From Gammaproteobacteria bacterium (lineage in GTDB: Bacteria > Pseudomonadota > Gammaproteobacteria > GCA-001735895), in NCBI GenBank assembly GCA_029882955.1, contig JAOUJX010000209.1, forward strand, positions 1 to 7,202: DNA of 7,202 nt, given 5' to 3'. A program made the translations under genes and the position numbers. Position 1 is the stretch's first letter. Each line of letters begins with the position of its first letter. The notes beneath the pieces were generated by a model, which saw only the letters and a program-made list of their open reading frames with translations, searched no databases and had not been told where the DNA came from. Shown in pieces: positions 1 through 6,174 of the stretch.

Positions 1-687
1 GCTCGATTCGACATTTCGCGTGAGACGATTCGACGCGATCTGACAAAACTGGCCAATTCGGGCAAAATCCAGAAAGTTCACGGCGGAGCCATCCTGCCAC
101 GGGTATTTGGTGAGGGGTCTTTTGGGCAACGTATGTCGGAAAATTCCGAAGCCAAGATGCGGATCGCTTCGAAAGCGGTTGAATTGTTCGGCGCCGGCGA
201 GACCTTGTTCATTGATACGGGTTCGACAACGCTCTACTTTGCCGAAAAGCTGATAGAAGTTTCGGGGTTGACGATCATCACCAATTCAACCGAGATAGCG
301 AAAACCATCTCTTCATCTGACCAGGGCAACCGTATCTTCCTGTTGGGCGGCGAGTACAATGCCGACAACCGTCAGACAGCCGGAACGCTGGTTGCATCCC
401 AGATCAGATTGTTCCGTGTGCACCACACGGTCCTCACGGTTGGGGCGCTGGATGTCCGCACCGGTGCGATGGATTTCAATATCGAGGAAGCCCAGGTTGC
501 CCACGCCATGATCGAACAGTCCGAAACCCTTACCGTTCTGGTCGACAGTTCGAAATTCAACAAGCTGGCATCCTTCGAAGTATGTCCGCTCTCCCGTATC
601 GACCAGTTGGTATGCGATATTATGCCGCCCGACGAATTGCGAAAAGCGCTTGAGGCAGCTGGAGTCGAAATTTTTGTCGCGCCGTAA
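1..687 (+). CDS. DeoR/GlpR-family transcriptional repressor (5' partial)
   Basis: Reading frame 1 is open from the first base to the TAA at 685-687, so the gene enters the window from upstream. The ATG at 133 is internal, not the start. Visible residues 1-32 carry the recognition half of a DeoR winged helix-turn-helix (FDISRETIRRDL, then KIQKVHGGA). The rest is a DeoRC sugar-phosphate-sensor domain: FIDTGSTT, the FLLGG strand, the VGALDVRTGAMDFNIEEAQV segment and LVDSSKFNK, all typical of the family. About 228 residues are visible against a usual length near 250, so only the first 20 to 30 residues are missing. Family members are cytoplasmic repressors released by phosphorylated sugars or polyols (GlpR, FruR, AccR types). 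It is followed after 42 bp by a phosphodiesterase gene and likely controls this locus, with candidate operators in 1547-1668. The ligand cannot be read from the sequence; a sugar or glycerol phosphate is inferred. Confidence 0.93.
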   Translation, partial: ARFDISRETIRRDLTKLANSGKIQKVHGGAILPRVFGEGSFGQRMSENSEAKMRIASKAVELFGAGETLFIDTGSTTLYFAEKLIEVSGLTIITNSTEIAKTISSSDQGNRIFLLGGEYNADNRQTAGTLVASQIRLFRVHHTVLTVGALDVRTGAMDFNIEEAQVAHAMIEQSETLTVLVDSSKFNKLASFEVCPLSRIDQLVCDIMPPDELRKALEAAGVEIFVAP

Positions 688-729
688 AGCAGATTTAGCC
701 GAGGTTTTGAGTGATATGCCGAGAGTCGC

Positions 730-1524
730 ATGCTAATCGCTCAACTCAGTGATACCCACATCACCGAGCCGGGCAAGAAGGCCTACGGCGTCGTACCGAC
801 GGCGGAAAACCTGGCGAATAGCATCGATCATATAAATCAGCTCGATCCGGGCCCCGACCTGGTTCTGCTAACCGGGGATATTACCGCTTCCGGCCTGCTG
901 CAGGAGGCCGAATATGCGGAGAAGATGTTGCGTAAACTGCGATATCCTTATTTCGTCATTCCGGGTAATCATGATGATCGCGCGGCCTTATGGTCGGTGT
1001 TTGGCGGGCAGGCCTGCCCGTCTCGGGTGGGTGATTTTTTCAACTATGTCATTGATGGGTATGATATTCGATTAATAGCATTGGACAGTACCCTGCCGGG
1101 TGCCCCGGGCGGTGAGATATGCCGGGACCGGGCGGACTGGTTAGATCAATGCCTGGATGAAGCCAAAGCGCAACCCACGATTATTTTCACGCACCATCCA
1201 CCATTAAACTGCGGTATTCTGGAAACCGACGTAGATGGTTTTGATGGAGCTGATCGCCTCGGAGATGTGGTTGAGAAATATACCAATATTGAGCGTATTA
1301 TTTGTGGTCATGTCCACCTGCTCATTCATGCGCGCTGGCGCGGTACCGTGGTTAGTACTGCACCCAGCATGGGGTTGGAATTGATGCTCGATATAACCCT
1401 AAAGCACCCCTCCCAGTTTTATCTGGAGGCACCGGGTTACCTGTTGCACTACTGGACTCCAGAAAGAAATCTTATCACGCATTCAGTCGCTATCCGCGAA
1501 ACCATTGGGCCCTATTTGTTTTAG
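730..1524 (+). CDS. GpdQ-like class III metallophosphodiesterase
   Basis: A 264-residue calcineurin-like metallophosphoesterase of the Icc/CpdA/GpdQ family, which hydrolyses cyclic nucleotides or glycerophosphodiesters with a binuclear metal centre. All expected metal ligands are visible: D8 and H10 (SDTH), D50 (TGD), N80 and H81 (GNHDD), H156 (THHPP), and H194 and H196 (GHVH). Their spacing is almost residue for residue that of the Enterobacter glycerophosphodiesterase GpdQ, and the C-terminal GPYLF resembles the GpdQ end. This favours a glycerophosphodiesterase-like enzyme over a cAMP phosphodiesterase, although the family is promiscuous. There is no signal peptide, so it acts in the cytoplasm. 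The start is fixed by an in-frame TGA at 712-714; GAGAG at 721-725 is a modest ribosome site, rather close to the ATG. It lies 42 bp after the regulator and 271 bp before a transporter operon, suggesting it cleaves the imported compound. Exact substrate unknown. Confidence 0.9.
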   Translation: MLIAQLSDTHITEPGKKAYGVVPTAENLANSIDHINQLDPGPDLVLLTGDITASGLLQEAEYAEKMLRKLRYPYFVIPGNHDDRAALWSVFGGQACPSRVGDFFNYVIDGYDIRLIALDSTLPGAPGGEICRDRADWLDQCLDEAKAQPTIIFTHHPPLNCGILETDVDGFDGADRLGDVVEKYTNIERIICGHVHLLIHARWRGTVVSTAPSMGLELMLDITLKHPSQFYLEAPGYLLHYWTPERNLITHSVAIRETIGPYLF

Positions 1525-1546
1525 AGGTAGATTAAAAATGACTGTT

Positions 1547-1565
1547 TGGTCAAAATAAGTGACCA
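1547..1565. promoter_or_regulatory. Inverted repeat TGGTCA-N7-TGACCA, candidate operator
   Basis: Perfect 6-bp arms (1547-1552 and 1560-1565) with a 7-bp spacer lie just upstream of the TTGACA promoter candidate. The size and spacing suit a dimeric regulator. It lacks a T-tract, so it is not a terminator for the phosphodiesterase gene. Which protein binds is not shown by the sequence. Confidence 0.35.
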
Positions 1566-1571
1566 TAGCGG

Positions 1572-1599
1572 TTGACAATAATAACCGATGTGATTGAAT
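1572..1599 (+). promoter_or_regulatory. Sigma70-like promoter candidate for the transporter operon
   Basis: A perfect -35 box TTGACA (1572-1577) is followed after 16 bp by TTGAAT (1594-1599), a 4/6 match to TATAAT that is preceded by TG at 1591-1592 in extended -10 position. Transcription would start near 1606, giving a leader of about 190 nt before the binding-protein ATG at 1796. A small inverted repeat CGGTT-N9-AACCG (1569-1587) overlaps the -35 box and spacer and could be a repressor site. Confidence 0.5.
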
Positions 1600-1610
1600 A
1601 CGACCGAACG

Positions 1611-1668
1611 AATTTGCTATTTCAGGATATCCTGATTACATTTCGTATCTAAATAGGTATAGCAAATT
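1611..1668. promoter_or_regulatory. Nested dyad: 14-bp palindrome inside a 10-bp inverted repeat, candidate operator
   Basis: The outer arms AATTTGCTAT (1611-1620) and ATAGCAAATT (1659-1668) are perfect 10-bp complements. Inside them, next to the left arm, sits the perfect 14-bp palindrome TCAGGATATCCTGA (1622-1635). The element lies just downstream of the predicted transcription start, where a bound repressor would block elongation or open-complex formation. No T-tract follows, so it is not a standard terminator. A hairpin in the mRNA leader is an alternative, but the palindrome has no natural loop, which favours protein binding to DNA. The DeoR-type protein is the obvious candidate binder by context only. 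Confidence 0.5.
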
Positions 1669-1677
1669 ACGCTCTAT

Positions 1678-1706
1678 TTGCACCTCGTTGTCGATGGATG
1701 TATAAA
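1678..1706 (+). promoter_or_regulatory. Weak second promoter candidate
   Basis: TTGCAC (1678-1683, 3/6) and TATAAA (1701-1706, 5/6) are separated by 17 bp. The region is AT-rich, so chance matches are expected; a perfect TATAAT at 1751-1756 also occurs but has no recognisable -35 box. These would give shorter leaders than the 1572 candidate and would leave the nested dyad upstream of the start. Confidence 0.22.
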
Positions 1707-1707
1707 G

Positions 1708-1741
1708 AAGTACGTATTGCCTTAAATCTTTATTCGTACTT
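1708..1741. repeat. Inverted repeat AAGTACG-N20-CGTACTT in the leader
   Basis: Perfect 7-bp arms at 1708-1714 and 1735-1741, with two further pairable positions inside after one mismatch. It lies in the untranslated leader, 55 bp before the binding-protein start. It could be a weak leader hairpin or a further regulator site; a chance origin is possible in AT-rich DNA. Confidence 0.25.
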
Positions 1742-1781
1742 TCATAAAAATATAATATTGTCACAAAACTATAACTAACCC

Positions 1782-1788
1782 GAGGAAG
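1782..1788 (+). promoter_or_regulatory. Strong ribosome binding site of the binding-protein gene
   Basis: GAGGAAG sits with AGGA ending 9 nt before the ATG at 1796. It is the best Shine-Dalgarno match in the window, consistent with high translation of a periplasmic binding protein, and it fixes the start so that translation begins directly with a signal peptide. Confidence 0.75.
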
Positions 1789-1795
1789 ATATATA

Positions 1796-3847
1796 ATGAA
1801 ACGTAAACTAACTCTATCAACGCTGGCTTTACTCGGCCTCTTTACGGGTACTGCCCAGGCGGCAAGCTGTCCTGCTGTGACGGTAGCCGACTCCAAGGGC
1901 GTAGCAGCTGGCGCCTTCCCGCAGCAATACGAGCTCGCGGAATTTCAAAAGCTGGCTAACTGTAAGCTGGAATTCAGCGCCAATCCTGCAGCGGCCAAGC
2001 TAAATGGAATGATTCGAGGTAACCCGGCTTTACCATCCAGTTTATCAGACCGTATTCCGGCCGAGCCATTAGTGGTTGCGCCCTACCATTCGATCGGTAA
2101 ATACGGCGGTACTTACGATAATCTGTCAAATGCACCCGAAGCAGGCACTGCAGGCTTCATGTCCATACGTCACGTTAACCTGGTGCGTTATTCGGATGAT
2201 TTGCAGACTATCGTGCCGAATGTCGCCAAAAGCTGGAAATGGAATGATGATTATACCCAGTTGACATTCTCCCTGCGTAAGGGCCACAAATGGTCAGACG
2301 GCGCACCGTTTACCGCCGAGGACGTCAAGTACTGGTACGATAACCTGGCGCTTAACCCGGCTGTTATTGAAAAACCCAAGGACTATACTCTGGTTGCCGG
2401 CGAGCGCATGCAAGTAGTCGTAGTCAATCCACAAACGGTACGTTTTGATCTACCCGCTCCGAAGCCGGGCCTGCTGGCGCACTTTGCATCATCTTTCGCG
2501 CAGGGATTTCAACCTAAGCATTTCCTCAGCAAATGGGATATTAAATTGAATCCCGATGCGGATAAAATGGCCAAGGCCGCCGGTTACGAAAACGGCAACG
2601 CGGTGTTGTCGGCTTACTTCGGTAACTCAGACTGGATGGATACACCGACACCGATGTTGAAAACACCGACCCTGGCGCCTAACCTGCCGGCCGATACCGC
2701 ACCGACACTGGAGTCCCATATTTACGTTGCGGACTCCCCTGATGGTCGTCACCTGGTAGCTAACCCTTATTTTTTCCAGGTCGACACCCAGGGTCAGCAA
2801 CTGCCGTATATCAACGAGCAGGATGAAATCTATGTTAGTGACAACGAGGTTCGCATCCTCAAGCTGGTCAATGGCGAGGTCACCTTCAAGTCACAGACTC
2901 TACAACTTGCGATGGCGCCAATTCTGCTGGAAAAGCAGGAAGCCGGTAATTACACCATACAGTTAAAGCCGGAAATCGCGGCGCCGACTTTCACCTTCAA
3001 CGTTACTTCTGCTGACCTCGAAAAGCGCAAAGTGTTCGGTGATTTACGTTTCCGTCAGGCGATGTCGCTGGCGATGAACCGTGACGAAATCAACGAGGTC
3101 GCTTTCTTCGGCCAGGGCGTACCGCAACAGTACATCGGCTTCTCGCCTGCGCCTGACTTTGTTGATCCGAAATGGACAACCCACATGGCTGAGCACGACC
3201 CGGTCAGAGCCAACAAGCTACTCGATGAAGTAGGTATGAAGGACATCGATGGCGATGGTTTTCGTGAACTACCCAATGGCCAGAAACTGGTTCTGAACCT
3301 GCAATTCGCCACCCAGGGTATTGCTGGAGAAGTGGTCGAACTGGTAGGTCAGCACTGGGCCGGAGTTGGTATTAAATCGACGGTTAAAGAGGTTACCTCG
3401 GACGAGTTCCGCTCTGCACAGTCATCCAACGCGCTCGACGTGATGATGTGGCGTAAGGGTCATCCGCTGGCGATCATCCAGGGTAACAACAACATGTTTG
3501 TACCACCGTTCGAAAGTTATTTCTTCCTGCGTACCGGTATGTTGTGGGCTGAGTACATCGACTCGAAAGGGGCCAATGGCGTCAAGCCACCTGAGTGGGT
3601 TTATTCAATGATCGATGATATCAATGCATTTCAGTCAGAGCCTGCAGGCACAGCCAGATCCAATGAAATTGGCGCTCGCCTGGTCGAAAATATGACCAGT
3701 CATATGCTATTCATCGGCACTGTGCTGGCTCAGGGTCCAATCTATCATCACAATAGCCTTAAGAATGTGACCGAATTCAAGACGCATTCCTACGAGTATT
3801 ACTGGAACTACCCATACCGGGGTCCCCAGATGTGGCTTGATAAGTAA
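1796..3847 (+). CDS. Periplasmic solute-binding protein, SBP_bac_5 (Opp/Dpp/AgpA-AccA type)
   Basis: A 683-residue secreted binding protein that delivers the substrate to the permeases downstream. Residues 1-22 form a Sec signal peptide (MKRK, a hydrophobic core, then AQA before ASC). The Cys at 25 is not in a lipobox, so the protein is likely soluble. The family 5 core begins near residue 125 (IVPNVAKSWKWNDDYTQLTF, then LRKGHKWSDGAPFTAEDVKYWYD), and a later hallmark is FRQAMSLAMNRDEI. At 683 residues it is clearly longer than OppA/DppA (about 510-540), with about 100 extra N-terminal residues. The mature protein has only two cysteines, C25 and C56, a likely periplasmic disulfide in that extension. 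Large family 5 proteins include sugar and opine binders such as AgpA and AccA as well as peptide binders, so a non-peptide ligand is plausible; the phosphodiesterase upstream points to a phosphodiester. The ligand is inferred, not shown. Confidence 0.92.
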   Translation: MKRKLTLSTLALLGLFTGTAQAASCPAVTVADSKGVAAGAFPQQYELAEFQKLANCKLEFSANPAAAKLNGMIRGNPALPSSLSDRIPAEPLVVAPYHSIGKYGGTYDNLSNAPEAGTAGFMSIRHVNLVRYSDDLQTIVPNVAKSWKWNDDYTQLTFSLRKGHKWSDGAPFTAEDVKYWYDNLALNPAVIEKPKDYTLVAGERMQVVVVNPQTVRFDLPAPKPGLLAHFASSFAQGFQPKHFLSKWDIKLNPDADKMAKAAGYENGNAVLSAYFGNSDWMDTPTPMLKTPTLAPNLPADTAPTLESHIYVADSPDGRHLVANPYFFQVDTQGQQLPYINEQDEIYVSDNEVRILKLVNGEVTFKSQTLQLAMAPILLEKQEAGNYTIQLKPEIAAPTFTFNVTSADLEKRKVFGDLRFRQAMSLAMNRDEINEVAFFGQGVPQQYIGFSPAPDFVDPKWTTHMAEHDPVRANKLLDEVGMKDIDGDGFRELPNGQKLVLNLQFATQGIAGEVVELVGQHWAGVGIKSTVKEVTSDEFRSAQSSNALDVMMWRKGHPLAIIQGNNNMFVPPFESYFFLRTGMLWAEYIDSKGANGVKPPEWVYSMIDDINAFQSEPAGTARSNEIGARLVENMTSHMLFIGTVLAQGPIYHHNSLKNVTEFKTHSYEYYWNYPYRGPQMWLDK

Positions 3848-3876
3848 CGTACGGATTAATCACACTTTAGTATGAA

Positions 3877-3912
3877 AAAATGGGCCGGGCGATTCATTTC
3901 CCGGCCCATTTT
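3877..3912 (+). terminator. Terminator-like hairpin between binding-protein and permease genes
   Basis: The arms AAAATGGGCCGGG (3877-3889) and CCCGGCCCATTTT (3900-3912) are a perfect 13-bp GC-rich stem with a 10-nt loop, ending in four T then GT. It starts 30 bp after the binding-protein stop and 79 bp before the first permease ATG. Because the next genes are needed for the same transporter, it most likely acts as a partial terminator or an mRNA 3'-end protector that keeps binding protein more abundant than membrane parts. The symmetric A and T flanks mean it could also act on the opposite strand. Confidence 0.8.
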
Positions 3913-3931
3913 GTCGAATTCTTTCGTTTCC

Positions 3932-3943
3932 TAATCAGGATAT
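3932..3943 (+). promoter_or_regulatory. Copy of the control-region palindrome half-site (TAATCAGGATAT)
   Basis: This 12-mer is identical to the minus-strand sequence of 1627-1638, which covers most of the 14-bp palindrome in the control region. It lies 13 bp upstream of the first permease ATG. A nearby TTTCGTTTC (3922-3930) has a repeated TTTC core of the kind seen in several DeoR-family sites. A regulator bound here could tune permease expression separately. No convincing promoter is seen in this 108-bp gap, so an operator role is inference. Confidence 0.3.
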
Positions 3944-3955
3944 TGGTTTAGCTTT

Positions 3956-4963
3956 ATGCTTAAGTTCCTCCAGTTCACGCTGACGCGATTTCTGTTATCT
4001 CTGTTCACATTGCTGACAGTCTCGTTGATCGTGTTTTCGCTGATGGAACTGGTTCCTGGCAACTGCGCCGAACGCTACCTTGCGTTTAAAAATACCCAGG
4101 GTCAGAGTATTACCGTCGAAGACATTGCGGCCGAGGAAAGGCGTCTCGGGCTCGACAAACCATTCCCGATTCGATGGGGAACCTGGGTCGGTAATGTGTT
4201 CCTTAAGGGTGAATTCGGCGATAGCTGTATCCTGCGCCTGAACATTAACGAGCTGCTTAGCGACAAGTTCTGGATTAGCCTGGGTATCTGCCTCGCGGCA
4301 CTGATTCTTTCCTACATGATTGCGGTGCCAATGGGCATCTATTCGGCGACTACGAAAAGTGCAGTTGCCAACAATTCTATACGTTTTATCAGCTACCTCG
4401 GTCTGGCGTTGCCGAATTTTCTGTTGGCGCTGATCATCATGCTGATTTCTACCATTTATTTCGGTGAATCCCTAACCGGGCTTTTCTCCAAGGAGTACCG
4501 CGATGCGGCGTGGTCTATGGCCAAGTTTGGGGATTTCCTGTCGCGTGCCTGGCTGCCGATATTTGTGCTCGGCTGGTCGGCAACAGCATTTGCGATGCAA
4601 ACCGTGCGCGCATTGATGCTCGACGAAATAGGTAAACTGTACGTGACTGCGGCGTCGGCGCGGGGTGTTTTCGGGCGCAAATTATTATGGGGCTACCCGG
4701 CGCGCCACGCCATGGGGCCGGTGGTCAATTCGCTCGGCTTCGACCTTAATCGGATATTTAACGAATTACCGGTGGTGGCATTGATTTTAACCCTGACCGA
4801 GTCGGGTGCATTATTGATCGAAGCCCTGGCACGGTCTAACGATCAGCAACTGGCTGGCGCGATTATTTTTCTGTTAACCGCGAGTATCGTATTTATTAAT
4901 TTTGTGACCGATATAATGCTTGCGCTGATGGATCCGCGTATCAGAAAAGGTCTGGTAGGATAA
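3956..4963 (+). CDS. ABC transporter permease 1, OppB/DppB type
   Basis: A 335-residue inner-membrane subunit forming half of the import channel. The first transmembrane helix (about 11-30) is followed by a periplasmic stretch (31-104) with the family's LVPG motif, and then about five more helices (roughly 105-128, 143-168, 198-220, 268-292, 300-326). The cytoplasmic coupling (EAA-type) loop is at about 229-255 (YVTAASARGVFGRKLLWGYP) and contacts the ATPase. The end, TDIMLALMDPRIRKG, is the classic OppB/DppB C-terminus. An in-frame TAA at 3932-3934 leaves ATG 3956 as the first possible start. It has a poor Shine-Dalgarno, unlike the strong one of the binding-protein gene, consistent with lower expression. 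Length is normal for the family (306-340). The second permease begins 14 bp after its stop. Confidence 0.93.
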   Translation: MLKFLQFTLTRFLLSLFTLLTVSLIVFSLMELVPGNCAERYLAFKNTQGQSITVEDIAAEERRLGLDKPFPIRWGTWVGNVFLKGEFGDSCILRLNINELLSDKFWISLGICLAALILSYMIAVPMGIYSATTKSAVANNSIRFISYLGLALPNFLLALIIMLISTIYFGESLTGLFSKEYRDAAWSMAKFGDFLSRAWLPIFVLGWSATAFAMQTVRALMLDEIGKLYVTAASARGVFGRKLLWGYPARHAMGPVVNSLGFDLNRIFNELPVVALILTLTESGALLIEALARSNDQQLAGAIIFLLTASIVFINFVTDIMLALMDPRIRKGLVG

Positions 4964-4977
4964 AGGGCGAAGTAAAT

Positions 4978-6174
4978 ATGAAACTCTTATTCTGGAAAAA
5001 GAAGCCGGTTGAAGACCAGCAACAACTAAAAGAAGCCTATTTTACCGCTTCCCAGGCTCAGCTAATTCGGTCACGATTCAAAAATAATCGCACCGCAATG
5101 ATCGCCGGCTGGGCGCTCATCATTATGATCCTGATGGGATTTTTCGCGCCATTCCTGTCGCCTTATAGTCCAGACATCGCCGGGCGCGACAAGGAGTATG
5201 AAAATGGCCCGCCGCAGTTCCCGAAGTTCTGGGATGAAAACGGGTTTTCGCCCCGGCCGTTTCTCTACACCACCGAACGAGAGCGTTCGATAAAAACTAA
5301 TTTCAGGTGGGTACTGACTGAAAACCGTGAAAAACGTCGCTACCTGGAACTGTGGGTCGATGGCTGGGAATATAGTTTCATCGACATCGATTGGGATTTA
5401 CCAGGGGAAATGTTCGACTTCGAGCTTAAGGCCTTGACCTTCAGTACGCATCTGTTTGGGATGGACAAAGGCGGTATCCACCTGTTCGGAACCGATGGCA
5501 CGGGAAAGGATATCTTCTCAAGGACATTGCACGCTATCTACACGTCGCTGGCGGTCGGCACGCTCGGTGTTTTAATTTCGTTCGTGCTGGCATTAATCAT
5601 AGGTGGTGTCGCCGGTTACTTCGGCGGCTGGATCGATTCGGTGTTGCAAATGATTACCGACGCCATTCGTACGGTGCCGCCAATCCCACTGTTTATGGCA
5701 TTGGCCGCATTTATGCCGGACACCTGGAGCGCAGAGACCCGGTTCTTTTTCATCGCCAGTATTCTCGGCCTGATCGGTTGGCCCACGCTGGCACGACGGA
5801 TACGAACCCATCTGCTCACCGAGCGTAGCCAGGAATACGTGCTTGCGGCCGAACTCTGTGGCGCTTCGTCAAGTCATATTATTCGCAAACATTTGCTACC
5901 CAGTTTTACCAGCTACATCATCGTCGACCTGATGATTACATTTCCATACGTAGTGCGTTCAGAAACAGCGCTTAGTTTCATTGGTCTGGGCCTGACCGAT
6001 CCGGTTAACTCGCTGGGTTCGTTAATGCAAAACGTCTCTAAGGCGGATGTACTGCTGAATTATCAGTGGTACTTCATTCCTGTACTCTTTTTTATTGCCT
6101 TTGTTCTGGCTTTTGTATTCGTGGGCGATGGTCTGCGCGATGCGGCCGATCCCTATTCCCAATCGAAAAAATGA
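4978..6174 (+). CDS. ABC transporter permease 2, OppC/DppC type with long periplasmic insert
   Basis: A 398-residue partner permease. A cytoplasmic N-terminus precedes helix 1 (about 41-61, ending in the usual APFLSPYSP). The hallmark HLFGTDGTGKDIFSRTL motif lies at 168-184, followed by the transport domain from about 190, with the coupling loop at 286-308 (EYVLAAELCGASSSHIIRKH) and the family ending GDGLRDAADPY. In ordinary OppC/DppC the distance from helix 1 to the FGTD motif is about 25 to 50 residues. Here it is about 105 and rich in aromatic and charged residues (RWVLTENREKRRYLELWVDGWEYSF), an extra periplasmic element that may contact the large binding protein. YejE-type permeases also carry an enlarged loop. 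The AGGG at 4964-4967 is a fair ribosome site overlapping the end of permease 1. The TGA stop overlaps the ATPase start. Confidence 0.93.
   Translation: MKLLFWKKKPVEDQQQLKEAYFTASQAQLIRSRFKNNRTAMIAGWALIIMILMGFFAPFLSPYSPDIAGRDKEYENGPPQFPKFWDENGFSPRPFLYTTERERSIKTNFRWVLTENREKRRYLELWVDGWEYSFIDIDWDLPGEMFDFELKALTFSTHLFGMDKGGIHLFGTDGTGKDIFSRTLHAIYTSLAVGTLGVLISFVLALIIGGVAGYFGGWIDSVLQMITDAIRTVPPIPLFMALAAFMPDTWSAETRFFFIASILGLIGWPTLARRIRTHLLTERSQEYVLAAELCGASSSHIIRKHLLPSFTSYIIVDLMITFPYVVRSETALSFIGLGLTDPVNSLGSLMQNVSKADVLLNYQWYFIPVLFFIAFVLAFVFVGDGLRDAADPYSQSKK

Noticed and set aside
133..687. Regulator starting at ATG 133
   Set aside because: The same frame is open from base 1 and encodes the DeoR helix-turn-helix, so the true start is upstream of the window.
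372..731. Open frame of 119 codons on the minus strand opposite the regulator
   Set aside because: It is antisense to the conserved DeoRC domain and has no recognisable protein features; a shadow frame.
1538..1558. Six-codon leader ORF (MTVWSK) with GAGGT 9 bp upstream
   Set aside because: It lies upstream of the promoter candidate at 1572, ends well before the next gene, and has no run of regulatory codons; probably chance.
1636..1896. Open frame of 86 codons on the minus strand across the control region and signal peptide
   Set aside because: It overlaps the start of the binding-protein gene, shows no recognisable domain, and its composition reflects AT-rich non-coding DNA.
3236..3266. 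Calcium-loop-like DIDGDGFRE in the binding protein
   Set aside because: A DxDGDGxRE-type segment is common in family 5 binding proteins at this place, so it is not a special calcium or dockerin module.
3911..3943. Separate promoter for the permease genes (TTGTCG at 3911-3916)
   Set aside because: No -10 box lies at acceptable spacing, and the -35-like word overlaps the end of the terminator-like stem.
6066..6170. N-terminal extension of the ATPase frame to an ATG at 6066
   Set aside because: The 35 added residues have no ABC-protein character and overlap 105 bp of the well-conserved permease 2 C-terminus; the ATGA start at 6171 gives the normal family N-terminus.
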